NCBI GenBank assembly: GCA_017429205.1
Contig: JAFRPH010000038.1
Span: 1-64,000 of the forward strand
Direction: 5' to 3'
Source of the DNA: Bacteroidales bacterium
GTDB lineage: Bacteria > Bacteroidota > Bacteroidia > Bacteroidales > UBA932
Length of the DNA stretch: 64,000 bases
Shown piece by piece: positions 55,588-64,000 of the stretch (the first letter of the stretch is position 1; each line of letters opens with the position of its first letter). The notes under the pieces were generated by a model that ran no database searches, was not told the origin of the DNA, and worked only from the letters and a program-made list of their open reading frames with translations. The translations under genes and the position numbers were made by a program.

Positions 55588-57030
55588 ATGGCAGCTTCCG
55601 CCCCCGATAACGGCAAAATCAAAGTCTGCGTCGGCCTGTCCGGCGGCGTGGACTCCTCCGTCGCCGCCCTCCTCCTGAAGGAGCAGGGCTACGACGTCTT
55701 CGCCATGTTCATGCAGAACTGGCACGAGGCGGACGCCACCCTCCACGGCGACTGCGAGTGGGAGGAGGACCGCTTCGTGGCGGAGCTCGTCGCCCGCAAG
55801 ATCGGCATCCCGTTCTATTTCGTGGACCTGTCCAAGCAGTACCGCCAGCGGGTCGTGGACTATATGTTCGACGAGTACGCCAAGGGCCGGACCCCGAACC
55901 CGGACGTCCTGTGCAACCGGGAGATCAAGTTCGACGCCTTCCTCGCCGTCGCGGAGAAATACGGGGCCGACTATGTCGCCACCGGCCACTACTGTCGCAA
56001 GGAACCCGTCCTGGACGCCGCCGGAAAGCCGGTTCTCGCCGAGGACGGCGAGCCGCTCTACCGGCTGCTGGAGGGTGCGGACCCCAACAAAGACCAGTCC
56101 TATTTCCTGTGCCAGCTCACCCAGGCGCAGCTCCGGAAGGCGCTCTTCCCCATCGGGGACATCGCCAAGCCGGAAGTGCGGCGCATCGCCAAGGAGGCGG
56201 ACCTCCCGTCGGCGGAAAAGAAGGACTCCCAGGGCATCTGCTTCGTGGGCAAGGTGGATCTTCCCACCTTCCTGAAGCAGAAGCTCCGTTCCGTGGAAGG
56301 CGACATCATCGAAGTCTACGACGCCTGGTATGCCGATGACACCCTGTATCAGTGGCAGCAGCGCGTCTTGGACGGTCTCCTCCGCGACGGCGTCGCGCTG
56401 GACCGCACCGTCCGCTACGCCCCGGAGGAAAAGGTCCTGACCACGGACGGCAAGCCCCTGGGCGAGAGCCCCTTCGACCTGGACAAAGCCGCCGCGCTGA
56501 CGGACGAGGAGCTCCTGCGTCTCGCCACGCCGCTCCATTACGAGATCCGTTTCGAGTACGAAACCTACCGCAGCGGCAAGAAACATATCAAGAAAACCCG
56601 CCTGAAGGCCAATCCCTACGGCGCCATCGTCGGCTCGCACGAAGGGGCTCAGTTCTACACGATCGGCCAGCGCAAGGGCCTCGGCGTGGGCGGCCACGCG
56701 GAGCCGATCTTCGTCATCGACACGGACACCGAGACCAACACGGTCTATGTGGGCGAAGGCCACGACCACAAGGGGCTCAGCCGCTTCTGCCTCCGCATCG
56801 ACCCGGCCGAGGCCCATTGGCTCCGCACCGACCTCGCGATGGCCGACGGCGAGATGCGCCGCTGCCGCGTCCGCATCCGCTACCGCCAGCCCCTCCAGGG
56901 CGCGACGCTGCTCCGCCGCGAAAACGGCCTCTTCCTCCTCTTCGACGCCCCCCAGCGCGGCATCTCCCCCGGCCAGTTCGCCGTCTGGTACGACGGCGAG
57001 GAAATGCTCGGCAGCGGCGTCATCGCCTGA
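55588..57030 (+). CDS. mnmA: tRNA-specific 2-thiouridylase MnmA
   Basis: The 480-residue enzyme adds the 2-thio group to wobble uridine of Glu, Gln and Lys tRNAs. The PP-loop is SGGVDSS (18-24). The catalytic cysteines are in NPDVLCNREIKF and SQGICFVGKVD. Typical members have about 360 residues; here roughly 100 extra residues lie between GDIIEVYDAW and GAIVGSHEGAQFYTIGQRKG, with no known domain. Bacteroidota versions can carry an insert here. Confidence 0.94.
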   Translation: MAASAPDNGKIKVCVGLSGGVDSSVAALLLKEQGYDVFAMFMQNWHEADATLHGDCEWEEDRFVAELVARKIGIPFYFVDLSKQYRQRVVDYMFDEYAKGRTPNPDVLCNREIKFDAFLAVAEKYGADYVATGHYCRKEPVLDAAGKPVLAEDGEPLYRLLEGADPNKDQSYFLCQLTQAQLRKALFPIGDIAKPEVRRIAKEADLPSAEKKDSQGICFVGKVDLPTFLKQKLRSVEGDIIEVYDAWYADDTLYQWQQRVLDGLLRDGVALDRTVRYAPEEKVLTTDGKPLGESPFDLDKAAALTDEELLRLATPLHYEIRFEYETYRSGKKHIKKTRLKANPYGAIVGSHEGAQFYTIGQRKGLGVGGHAEPIFVIDTDTETNTVYVGEGHDHKGLSRFCLRIDPAEAHWLRTDLAMADGEMRRCRVRIRYRQPLQGATLLRRENGLFLLFDAPQRGISPGQFAVWYDGEEMLGSGVIA

Positions 57031-57056
57031 CAATCCGCCCATATTTCCCCCCTTCT

Positions 57057-57089
57057 CCATCAAATCAATATGATTTGGTGGATTTTTTA
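57057..57089 (+). terminator. Terminator of mnmA
   Basis: CCATCAAATC (57057-57066) pairs with GATTTGGTGG (57072-57081) with one G-U, followed by ATTTTTT. Confidence 0.8.
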
Positions 57090-57110
57090 ACAGTTTTTGA
57101 AAATTTTTTC

Positions 57111-57118
57111 TAACTTTG
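57111..57118 (+). promoter_or_regulatory. -7 box of the SusC operon
   Basis: TAACTTTG, 66 bases before the ATG at 57185; TTTTTG at 57094 is too close for a -33 box. The AT-rich leader, TTTTAACTATAAGTTTTAA, contains an inverted repeat. Confidence 0.5.
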
Positions 57119-57184
57119 TCACTTATTGCACCCAAAGGTAAACGACAATATTTTAACTATAAGTTTTAATTAATCTATCATCTT

Positions 57185-60100
57185 ATGAGAAAATCTGTTA
57201 AGTCGATCATTGCGGTTGCGCTCGCTGCGCTCGCCGTGATCGGATGCGCCAAGCAGAGCGAGCTCGACAAGGTCAGCTCGCGCCTGGATGGCATCGAGAA
57301 CCGCGTCGGCGTTCTCGAAGAGGCTGTCAAGCAGCTCAATGAGAAGGACATCCCTGGTCTCCAGGCTCTGGTCCGCGCCATTCAAGACAACATTACCGTC
57401 ACCGCCGTGGTGGAAACCGAGAGCGGTTACGTGATTTCCTTCTCCGACGGCACCACCGCCACCCTCCGCAACGGCAAGGACGGCCAGAACGGCCGCGACG
57501 GTGTCGACGGTATCGACGGCATCAATGGAACCAACGGCACCGACGGTACCGACGGCAAGGACGGTGTCGACGGCCAGACGCCCGTCATCGGCATCACCCT
57601 CGTGGACGGTGTCTATGTCTGGACCGTGAACGGCGCGGTCCTGAAGGACGACGCCGGCAAGCCCATCCCCGTCACCGGCAACAACGGCAAGGACGGCGAA
57701 GACGGTGAGGACGGCGTGGACGGCATCACCCCGCAGTTCGGCATCCTCGACGGCCACTGGGTGGTCTCCTATGACAATGGCGACACCTGGAAGACCCTCG
57801 GCCTCACGAGCGACACCGACTACTCCGCCTACATCGACCCCGACAAGGAGACCGATGACTACATCGTCCTTGTGGTCGGCGCGACCGAGGTCCAGATCCC
57901 CAAGGAGAAGGCCTTCACCCTCACCTTCACGACCATCGAGAACAATGGTGTCAAGGCCGGCCAGACCGCGTCCTTCCCCTACACCATCGCCGGTGTCAAC
58001 GCTTCTGACGAGACTGATGTCGACGTGATCGGCATCGTCGGCGACTGGACGGCCGAGGTCGTTCCCGCCGACAACGCGTCCGGCGTCCTGAAGGTCACCG
58101 CCACCGAGAGCGAGACCGCCAAGGTCACCGTCTATGCAGCGAACCACAAGGGCAAGGCCGACATCCGCACCCTCAAGTTCGAGGGCGGCGTCCTCGAGGC
58201 CATCATCGAGACCCACGACATCGAATGGGAAGGCGGCGAGCTCGCCCTCACCGTCCGGACCAACATGGCCTATGATGTCTATATCCCCCAGGCGGCCCAG
58301 GAATGGATCACCGTCGCTCCCACCCGCGTGCGTGAGGACAACCTGACGATCACCGTCGCCAAGAACGAGACCGGTGCCTACCGCACCGCCACCCTCGAGG
58401 TGCTCGATCAGGACTACAACACCGTCAAGGAGATCGAAATCCTCCAGTATGCCAATCCCGAGGCCGCTACCGACCTCGCTTCCGTCGTCGCCCTCCCGGA
58501 TGACAAGCCGGTGCAGGTGAACGCCGTGACGGTCGTCGCCGCCTCCAAGGCCAGCACCATCGTCACCGACGGCAAGAACTTCTCCTATGTGGCCGGCTAC
58601 TCCGGCAAGCCGGGCACCGTGATCGACGTCACCGGTGTCAAGAAGACCGACGACCTGGATCTCGGCTATGTCGAGGCCACCGAGGTGAAGGAGAACGCCG
58701 AGGCCACGCCGGCCGAGGTGGACAAGAAAAAATCCTACTATTATTATGGTTACGGCGCCAATGGCTTCACCTACTTCTACACGGCCAACAACGGCTACGT
58801 GTCCGAGAATGAGGGCGTGTACTACGTGACCGCGCTCGAGGAGCCCCAGCAGTTCGTGATTGAGAATCCGACGCAGGACCTGAGCGCCCTGGTGGGCAAG
58901 TTCGTCGCGATGAGCGGCTGGGTCAAGGCCGTCGACTACGAGCATGGCGTGAAGGAGGACATCGTCACGGTCCTGACCGACATCCACGAAATCGTGTTCG
59001 CCGAGGAGACCGGCTGGAAGCCGTACTATGGCGGCACGACCACCGACGAGCCCGGCTATCCCGAGCTGATCGGCAACGAGGTGTCCAACCCGACCGAAGG
59101 CAGCTACTACCAGCTTGTCGTTTACCCGGAGGAAGCTGCTGCCGAGTATCCTACCCTGGATGATTTCATCGCCGACGCCGCCTACTACACGTCCGACGAT
59201 CTCCTCTTCAATCTGACCAAATATGGCATGAGCTGGGGCTATGATTATGTTTTCGACGCGTTTGCGCACGCCGAATCCGCGAAAGATTACTTCAAGGACT
59301 TCGGCTACGGCAAGTTCTACCTCCTCGCCGTGGGCCTGGATGCGGAAGGCCGCCTCAGCGGCAAGTATGCCATGACCGCCTTCGAGAAGGAGAGCCCGTA
59401 CAAGAAGGCCGCCTACGAAGACTTCCTGGGTGAATGGACCTACACCGGCGCCAGCGGTTCCGAGGTCTGGACCATCAAGGAGAAGGAAAATGGCAGCACC
59501 TACACCATCGAGGGCATCAGCAAGATCCAGCCGGGAGGTGGTGTTTACCCGGAGGCCGTGTACGATGCCGAGAACGGCACGTTCACCCTCTCCTGCCAGG
59601 AGCTGGGCAAGTTCGAGTTCCAGGATTACCACATCACCGACCAGATGACTGCCGTTTATTACTATAACGGCAATTACTATGACAACGCCGAGTACATGCT
59701 CGACCCGCTCATCTTCACCGCCAATCTCTGCAAGGACGGCACTGTGGAGGTCGTTCCCAGCAACGATAGCTACGGCCCGCTGGAGGGTCTGACGATCCTT
59801 GGCTACGTCGAAGAATTGGAAGATCAATACCTTACCTACAATTCCTCCACCAAACTCCCCGGAAAGCTCTCCAAGGGTTCTCAGGAGATGGATCCCAACT
59901 ATGCCAAGTGGCTGGGCACCTGGGAAATCGATCGTCAGCAGATGGCCTTCAACGGAACGGAATGGGTTTCCAGCGGAGATCCCGTCACCGACAAGTGGAC
60001 CATTGCAGAGAATTCGGTCAACGAGTCCTTCACCATTACCGGTCTCTATGGCAAGGGCGACAATCTCCCCGTGGTTGCCAACTTCGATGCAGCATCCGGC

Positions 60101-60610
60101 GAAATCTCCGTGGCCACCCAGGACGTCGGCCCCATCCGTTTCCAGGGTGACGACTATGACTGCGAGGCCTATTTATATGGCGGTCTCCTGTATTCCAACG
60201 GCAGCAATTACCGGATCTCCGGCAATTACCCGATCTTCACCGCGAAGATGAGCGGAGACAATGCTGCGAACCTCGCTCCCGGCACGGTGACAATCGCCTC
60301 TCTCAGCCCCGATCCCCTCGCGCTGAATTTCGCCCGCTTCTATGCGGCCGATCCCAAGGACGGCAAGTATTATACCTTTGACGACAAGGCCTTGGCCACC
60401 CTGCCCAACACGATGCGTCGTGCCAGCACCTCCAGCACCCAGAGCATGGGCAACGCCCCTGCCGTCCGTGGCGGAGCTTCCGTCATGGCCGTCTCCGGGA
60501 CGAACGCCAAGAACGGTTCCCTTGCCAAAATCAACGCGCGCAAGCGCGACGCCAAACCCGCTTCCGCCCGCAAGAGCGGAAAATCCTTCGAGAAAGCCCT
60601 CAAGTTCTAA
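57185..60610 (+). CDS. Surface lipoprotein with collagen-like repeats and BACON-like domain
   Basis: A 1141-residue protein with lipobox AVIGC (Cys21). Residues 25-65 are heptad-like coiled coil (ELDKVSSRLDGIENRVGVLEEAVKQL), as in DUF4988. Residues 97-130 are twelve uninterrupted Gly-X-Y triplets (GKDGQNGRDGVDGIDG..), and a second run of about six lies near residues 165-180. Around 350-430, WEGGELALTVRTNMAYDVYIP to ILQYAN matches a BACON domain. Two C-terminal repeats share FLGEWTYTG/WLGTWEIDR openings. The extreme C-terminus is strongly basic (NARKRDAKPASARKSGK). It leads the operon with the SusC gene and is probably a surface glycan-binding or tethering protein. Confidence 0.78.
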   Translation: MRKSVKSIIAVALAALAVIGCAKQSELDKVSSRLDGIENRVGVLEEAVKQLNEKDIPGLQALVRAIQDNITVTAVVETESGYVISFSDGTTATLRNGKDGQNGRDGVDGIDGINGTNGTDGTDGKDGVDGQTPVIGITLVDGVYVWTVNGAVLKDDAGKPIPVTGNNGKDGEDGEDGVDGITPQFGILDGHWVVSYDNGDTWKTLGLTSDTDYSAYIDPDKETDDYIVLVVGATEVQIPKEKAFTLTFTTIENNGVKAGQTASFPYTIAGVNASDETDVDVIGIVGDWTAEVVPADNASGVLKVTATESETAKVTVYAANHKGKADIRTLKFEGGVLEAIIETHDIEWEGGELALTVRTNMAYDVYIPQAAQEWITVAPTRVREDNLTITVAKNETGAYRTATLEVLDQDYNTVKEIEILQYANPEAATDLASVVALPDDKPVQVNAVTVVAASKASTIVTDGKNFSYVAGYSGKPGTVIDVTGVKKTDDLDLGYVEATEVKENAEATPAEVDKKKSYYYYGYGANGFTYFYTANNGYVSENEGVYYVTALEEPQQFVIENPTQDLSALVGKFVAMSGWVKAVDYEHGVKEDIVTVLTDIHEIVFAEETGWKPYYGGTTTDEPGYPELIGNEVSNPTEGSYYQLVVYPEEAAAEYPTLDDFIADAAYYTSDDLLFNLTKYGMSWGYDYVFDAFAHAESAKDYFKDFGYGKFYLLAVGLDAEGRLSGKYAMTAFEKESPYKKAAYEDFLGEWTYTGASGSEVWTIKEKENGSTYTIEGISKIQPGGGVYPEAVYDAENGTFTLSCQELGKFEFQDYHITDQMTAVYYYNGNYYDNAEYMLDPLIFTANLCKDGTVEVVPSNDSYGPLEGLTILGYVEELEDQYLTYNSSTKLPGKLSKGSQEMDPNYAKWLGTWEIDRQQMAFNGTEWVSSGDPVTDKWTIAENSVNESFTITGLYGKGDNLPVVANFDAASGEISVATQDVGPIRFQGDDYDCEAYLYGGLLYSNGSNYRISGNYPIFTAKMSGDNAANLAPGTVTIASLSPDPLALNFARFYAADPKDGKYYTFDDKALATLPNTMRRASTSSTQSMGNAPAVRGGASVMAVSGTNAKNGSLAKINARKRDAKPASARKSGKSFEKALKF

Positions 60611-60640
60611 GCCTCTCGCTTATACCCTATCGAATTGTTT

Positions 60641-63600
60641 ATGAATAAATTGAGATATATTCTCACGCTACTGGCGCTTGCGTTCACGGCGTTGGTCGCA
60701 CTGGCCCAGAACCGTACGGTCCGGGGCAATGTGACCTCCGCCGCGGACGGGGCCCCGGTCCCGGGCTGCTACGTGTCCGTCGAGGGCACGAAACTCGGCG
60801 GCATCACGGACCTGGACGGTAACTTCGAGATCAAGAACGTTCCCGAAAGCGCCCAGTACGTCGTCACGTCCTTCATGGGCGCGAAAGATGCCCGTGTCGC
60901 GATCACGCCCAACATGAAGATCGTCCTCGAGGACGATGCCGAAGTGCTGGAAGGCGCGGTCGTGAACGGTATGTACACGGTGGACCGCCGTATGAACACC
61001 GGTTCCGCCGTGAAGGTGGATGCCAAGGAAGCGAACATCAGCGGTATGGTGGATATCTCCCGCTCCCTCGAGGGACGTGCGGCCGGCGTGTCCGTGCAGA
61101 ACGTCTCCGGTACGTTCGGTACCGCCCCCAAGATCCGCGTCCGCGGCGCCACCTCCATCTACGGTTCCTCCAAGCCCCTGTGGGTCGTGGACGGCGTGAT
61201 CATGGAAGATGTCGTGGACGTGAGCGCGGACGACCTGTCGTCCGGTGACGCCAACACCCTGATCTCCTCGGCCATCGCCGGCCTTAACTCCGACGATATC
61301 GAGAGCTTCGACATCCTCAAGGACGGTTCCGCCACTTCCATCTACGGTGCGCGCGCCATGGCGGGCGTCATCGTCATCACGACCAAGAAGGGTACCTCCG
61401 GATCCAGCAAGATCAGCTACACCGGCGAATACACCTATCGGCTCAAGCCCAGCTACAACACCTTCAACATCATGAACTCCCAGGACCAGATGGAAATCTA
61501 CCAGGAGCTCCAGCAGAAGGGTTACCTGAACTACGCCGAGACGGCCAACGCCAGCAACAGCGGTATCTACGGCAAGATGTACCAGCTGATCACCCAGTAC
61601 GACGAGTCCAGCGGCTCCTTCGGCCTCGCGAACACCGAGGCGGCGAGAAACGCCTACCTCCGCGCCGCCGAGTTCCGCAACACGGACTGGTTCGACATCC
61701 TGTTCAACGACACGATCCAGCACAACCACTCGGTGAGCGTTTCCGGCGGTTCCGGCAAGGGTACCTACTACGCCTCCCTGTCCGCCCTCGGCGATCCGGG
61801 CTGGACCAAGCAGAGCTCGGTCAGCCGCTACACCGGCAACCTGAACGTCACCTACAAGCTCTCCGACAAGCTGACGGCGAACCTCATCAGCAACGCCTCC
61901 TACCGCAACCAGCGCGCGCCCGGTACCATCAACAGTGAAATGGACGTGGTCTCCGGCGAGGTGAAGCGTGACTTCGACATCAACCCGTACTCCTACGCGC
62001 TGAACACTTCCCGCGCCCTGGACCCGGACGAGTTCTACACCCGCAACTACGCGAAGTTCAACATCCTGCACGAACTCGACAACAACTACATCGACCTGAA
62101 GGTCCACGACCTCCGCGTGCAGGGCGAACTGAAGTACAAGCCGTTCGCGCACCTGGACCTGAGCGCCCTGGCCGCCTACAAGGCCACCACCACCTCCCAG
62201 GAGCACTACATCAAGGATGCGGCCAACCAGGCCCTCGCCTACCGCGAGATGTCCACCGCCTCCATCCGTGACGTCAACCCGTTCCTGTACACGGACCCGG
62301 AGAACCCGTACGCCCTGCCGGTGACGGTCCTCCCCGTGGGCGGTATCTACGAGCGTTCGGACAACAGCATGGACAGCTGGGACATCCGTACCACGGCCAC
62401 CTACAACAACACGTTCTTCAACGACCACATCGTGAACCTGTTCGGCGGCGCCGAGGTCAACAACATCGACCGCCACAGCATCTGGTTCCGCGGCTGGGGC
62501 ATGCAGTACGATTTCGGCGAGATCGCCAACTACGACTGGCGCGTGTTCAAGCAGGGTTCCGAGGAGAACACCCAGTACTTCACGATCTCCAACACCAGCA
62601 GCCGCAGCGTCGCGTTCTTCGCGAACGGCACCTATTCCTACAAGGGCCGCTACACCCTCAACGGCACCTACCGCTATGAGGGTACGAACGGTCTGGGCAA
62701 GGCCCGCACCGCCCGCTGGCTGCCTACTTGGAACGTCTCCGCCGCCTGGAACATGCACGAGGAGAACTGGATGAAGTCCCTGTATCCGACGATCACCCAC
62801 CTGAGCCTCAAGGGTTCCTATTCCCTGACCGGCGACCGCCCGAGCGTCACGAACGCGGAAGTGGTCATCGGTTCCACGAACCCCTGGCGTCCGTTCGCCG
62901 ACGACAAGGAGTCTTCCCTGTACATCTCCGACATGGCCAACCAGTCCCTCACCTACGAGAAGAAGCACGAGCTGAACCTCGGTTTCGAGGCCGGTTTCTT
63001 CGACAACCGGATCAACCTCACCTTCGACTGGTACAAGCGTAACAACTACGACCTGATCGGCCCCGTCACGACCGTGTACGGCGTCCGCCTGGGCAATGTC
63101 GCGTCGATGGCCTCCAACGGTTTCGAGATCTCCCTGACGACCAAGAACATCCAGACCAAGGATTTCTCCTGGACGACCAACTTCATCTATTCCCACACGA
63201 AAAACCAGGTCACCCAGCTGGAGAGCCAGGTCCGCGCGTTCGACTTGATTTCCGGCACCGGTTTCGCCTTCGAGGGCTATCCCGTCCGGAGCCTGTTCTC
63301 CTACCAGTTCACCGGCCTGAACTCGGAAGGTCTCCCGACGTTCATCAACGAAGCGGGCGAACCCACCGTGTCCGACGTGTACTTCCAGGAGCGTGACAAG
63401 GACCTCCTGAAGGAGAACCTGCTCTATTCCGGCAGCGTGGATCCCACTGACGTCGGTTCCCTGGGCAACATCTTCTCCTGGAAGGGCTTCCGGCTCAACG
63501 CCTACATCACCTATTCGTTCGGCAACGTGATCCGTCTGGATCCCGTGTTCCGCAGTACGTACGACGACCTCAACTCGATGCCGCGCGAATTCAAGAACCG

Positions 63601-63970
63601 CTGGACCATCCCCGGTGACGAGGCGAAGACCGACATCCCGGTCATCGCCAGCTACTGGCAGAACCGCATCTACGCCAACAGCAGCTCGTACCTGAGCTAT
63701 GCGTACAACGCCTACAACTATTCCGACGCCCGCATCGCCCGCGGCGACTTCGTCCGGCTCAAGGAGCTTTCCCTCTCCTATGATTTCCCGAAACGGATCG
63801 TCGAGAAGATGAAGCTCGGCACCCTCGGTCTCAAGGTCCAGGCGACCAACCTCTTCCTCCTGTATGCCGACAAGAAGCTGAACGGCCAGGATCCTGAATT
63901 CTACAACACCGGCGGTGTGGCTGTTCCGCTCGCGAAGCAGTTCACCTTCACCCTCCGGATCGGCCTTTAA
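60641..63970 (+). CDS. SusC/RagA-family TonB-dependent transporter
   Basis: A 1109-residue outer-membrane transporter. Signal peptide ILTLLALAFTALVALAQ; carboxypeptidase-like domain TVRGNVTSAADGAPVPGCYVSVEGTKLGGITDLDGNFEI; plug with GRAAGVSVQNVSGTFGTAPKIRVRGATSIYGSSKPLWVVDGV and the SusC signature SFDILKDGSATSIYGARAMAGVIVITTKKG; barrel ending FTFTLRIGL. The ATG at 60641 was chosen over a TTG at 60635. It probably imports an oligosaccharide with the SusD-like protein that follows. Confidence 0.95.
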   Translation: MNKLRYILTLLALAFTALVALAQNRTVRGNVTSAADGAPVPGCYVSVEGTKLGGITDLDGNFEIKNVPESAQYVVTSFMGAKDARVAITPNMKIVLEDDAEVLEGAVVNGMYTVDRRMNTGSAVKVDAKEANISGMVDISRSLEGRAAGVSVQNVSGTFGTAPKIRVRGATSIYGSSKPLWVVDGVIMEDVVDVSADDLSSGDANTLISSAIAGLNSDDIESFDILKDGSATSIYGARAMAGVIVITTKKGTSGSSKISYTGEYTYRLKPSYNTFNIMNSQDQMEIYQELQQKGYLNYAETANASNSGIYGKMYQLITQYDESSGSFGLANTEAARNAYLRAAEFRNTDWFDILFNDTIQHNHSVSVSGGSGKGTYYASLSALGDPGWTKQSSVSRYTGNLNVTYKLSDKLTANLISNASYRNQRAPGTINSEMDVVSGEVKRDFDINPYSYALNTSRALDPDEFYTRNYAKFNILHELDNNYIDLKVHDLRVQGELKYKPFAHLDLSALAAYKATTTSQEHYIKDAANQALAYREMSTASIRDVNPFLYTDPENPYALPVTVLPVGGIYERSDNSMDSWDIRTTATYNNTFFNDHIVNLFGGAEVNNIDRHSIWFRGWGMQYDFGEIANYDWRVFKQGSEENTQYFTISNTSSRSVAFFANGTYSYKGRYTLNGTYRYEGTNGLGKARTARWLPTWNVSAAWNMHEENWMKSLYPTITHLSLKGSYSLTGDRPSVTNAEVVIGSTNPWRPFADDKESSLYISDMANQSLTYEKKHELNLGFEAGFFDNRINLTFDWYKRNNYDLIGPVTTVYGVRLGNVASMASNGFEISLTTKNIQTKDFSWTTNFIYSHTKNQVTQLESQVRAFDLISGTGFAFEGYPVRSLFSYQFTGLNSEGLPTFINEAGEPTVSDVYFQERDKDLLKENLLYSGSVDPTDVGSLGNIFSWKGFRLNAYITYSFGNVIRLDPVFRSTYDDLNSMPREFKNRWTIPGDEAKTDIPVIASYWQNRIYANSSSYLSYAYNAYNYSDARIARGDFVRLKELSLSYDFPKRIVEKMKLGTLGLKVQATNLFLLYADKKLNGQDPEFYNTGGVAVPLAKQFTFTLRIGL

Positions 63971-63988
63971 TGAATGGGAGGAATGACT

Positions 63989-64000
63989 ATGTTGAAAATG
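63989..64000 (+). CDS. Start of probable SusD-like lipoprotein, cut by window edge
   Basis: Only MLKM is visible. GGGAGGA at 63976-63982 lies seven bases before ATG 63989, a better spacing than for ATG 63983. Identity as SusD is inferred from position directly after SusC. Confidence 0.5.

Overview
The window is GC-rich chromosomal DNA of a member of the Bacteroidales (Bacteroidota). The support is threefold. Almost every intergenic start region carries the Bacteroidota promoter signature TAnnTTTG, often with a TTG-type -33 box 18-20 bases upstream. The gene content is typical: SusC-like receptors, DUF4249 and fimbrillin-like lipoproteins, DUF3853 and ORF6N island proteins, DUF4298, a 7TM-HD PgpH, and RpoD of the short Bacteroidota type. 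The small SRP RNA also fits. No species name can be given from sequence alone.

Layout. 1-3284 is the end of an integrated element: a DUF3853 protein cut by the window edge, an ORF6N/PLD-like protein and a tyrosine recombinase. It stops at an orphan 3' end of a tRNA gene followed by a terminator, which looks like the attachment-site scar. 3285-3741 is repeat-rich spacer. 3742-5866 holds small cytoplasmic genes and pgeF. 5944-19233 is a secreted-enzyme district: GH29, GH8, GH28 and GH5 glycoside hydrolases, a C69 dipeptidase, an S9 dipeptidyl peptidase, a fimbrillin-like lipoprotein and an unlisted 47-residue companion peptide. 19373-19877 has tRNA-Val between two inverted copies of a 141-base repeat. 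19935-29385 reads leftward as one probable operon, gyrB-pgpH-tig-clpP-clpX plus a secreted GH-like protein. 29431-34153 is an outer-membrane barrel plus TPR pair. ftsE-nth reads rightward. 35638-36115 is a composite of three structured repeats bracketed by a 14-base direct repeat. 36116-47850 is mostly housekeeping (CPBP protease, DUF4298, methyltransferase, pgm, argS, rpoD, degQ, dnaN, an exonuclease, an iron/cobalamin-type binding lipoprotein). tRNA-Thr follows at 48317 with a run of GC-hairpin repeats. 48784-53519 is an HI0933-type flavoprotein with a TonB-dependent receptor and DUF4249 lipoprotein. ffs, cdd and mnmA follow. 57185-64000 is a new surface operon: a collagen-like-repeat lipoprotein, a SusC protein and the first codons of a probable SusD.

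How it works together. The secreted hydrolases could attack plant polysaccharide and fucosylated glycans. GH29 and GH8 form one operon, and GH5 with the lipoprotein another, but neither has an adjacent SusCD pair. The two TonB/SusC systems on the right would provide transport. The proteostasis block (trigger factor, ClpP, ClpX) is tied to gyrase and c-di-AMP hydrolysis by translational overlap or short spacing.

The most novel content is not protein coding. It comprises two families of short palindromic elements with terminal inverted repeats and a central hairpin, one of them length-conserved in three copies; an 81-base cloverleaf-like inverted repeat; and several genes whose -7 promoter box ends only 4-7 bases before ATG, which predicts leaderless or nearly leaderless transcripts.
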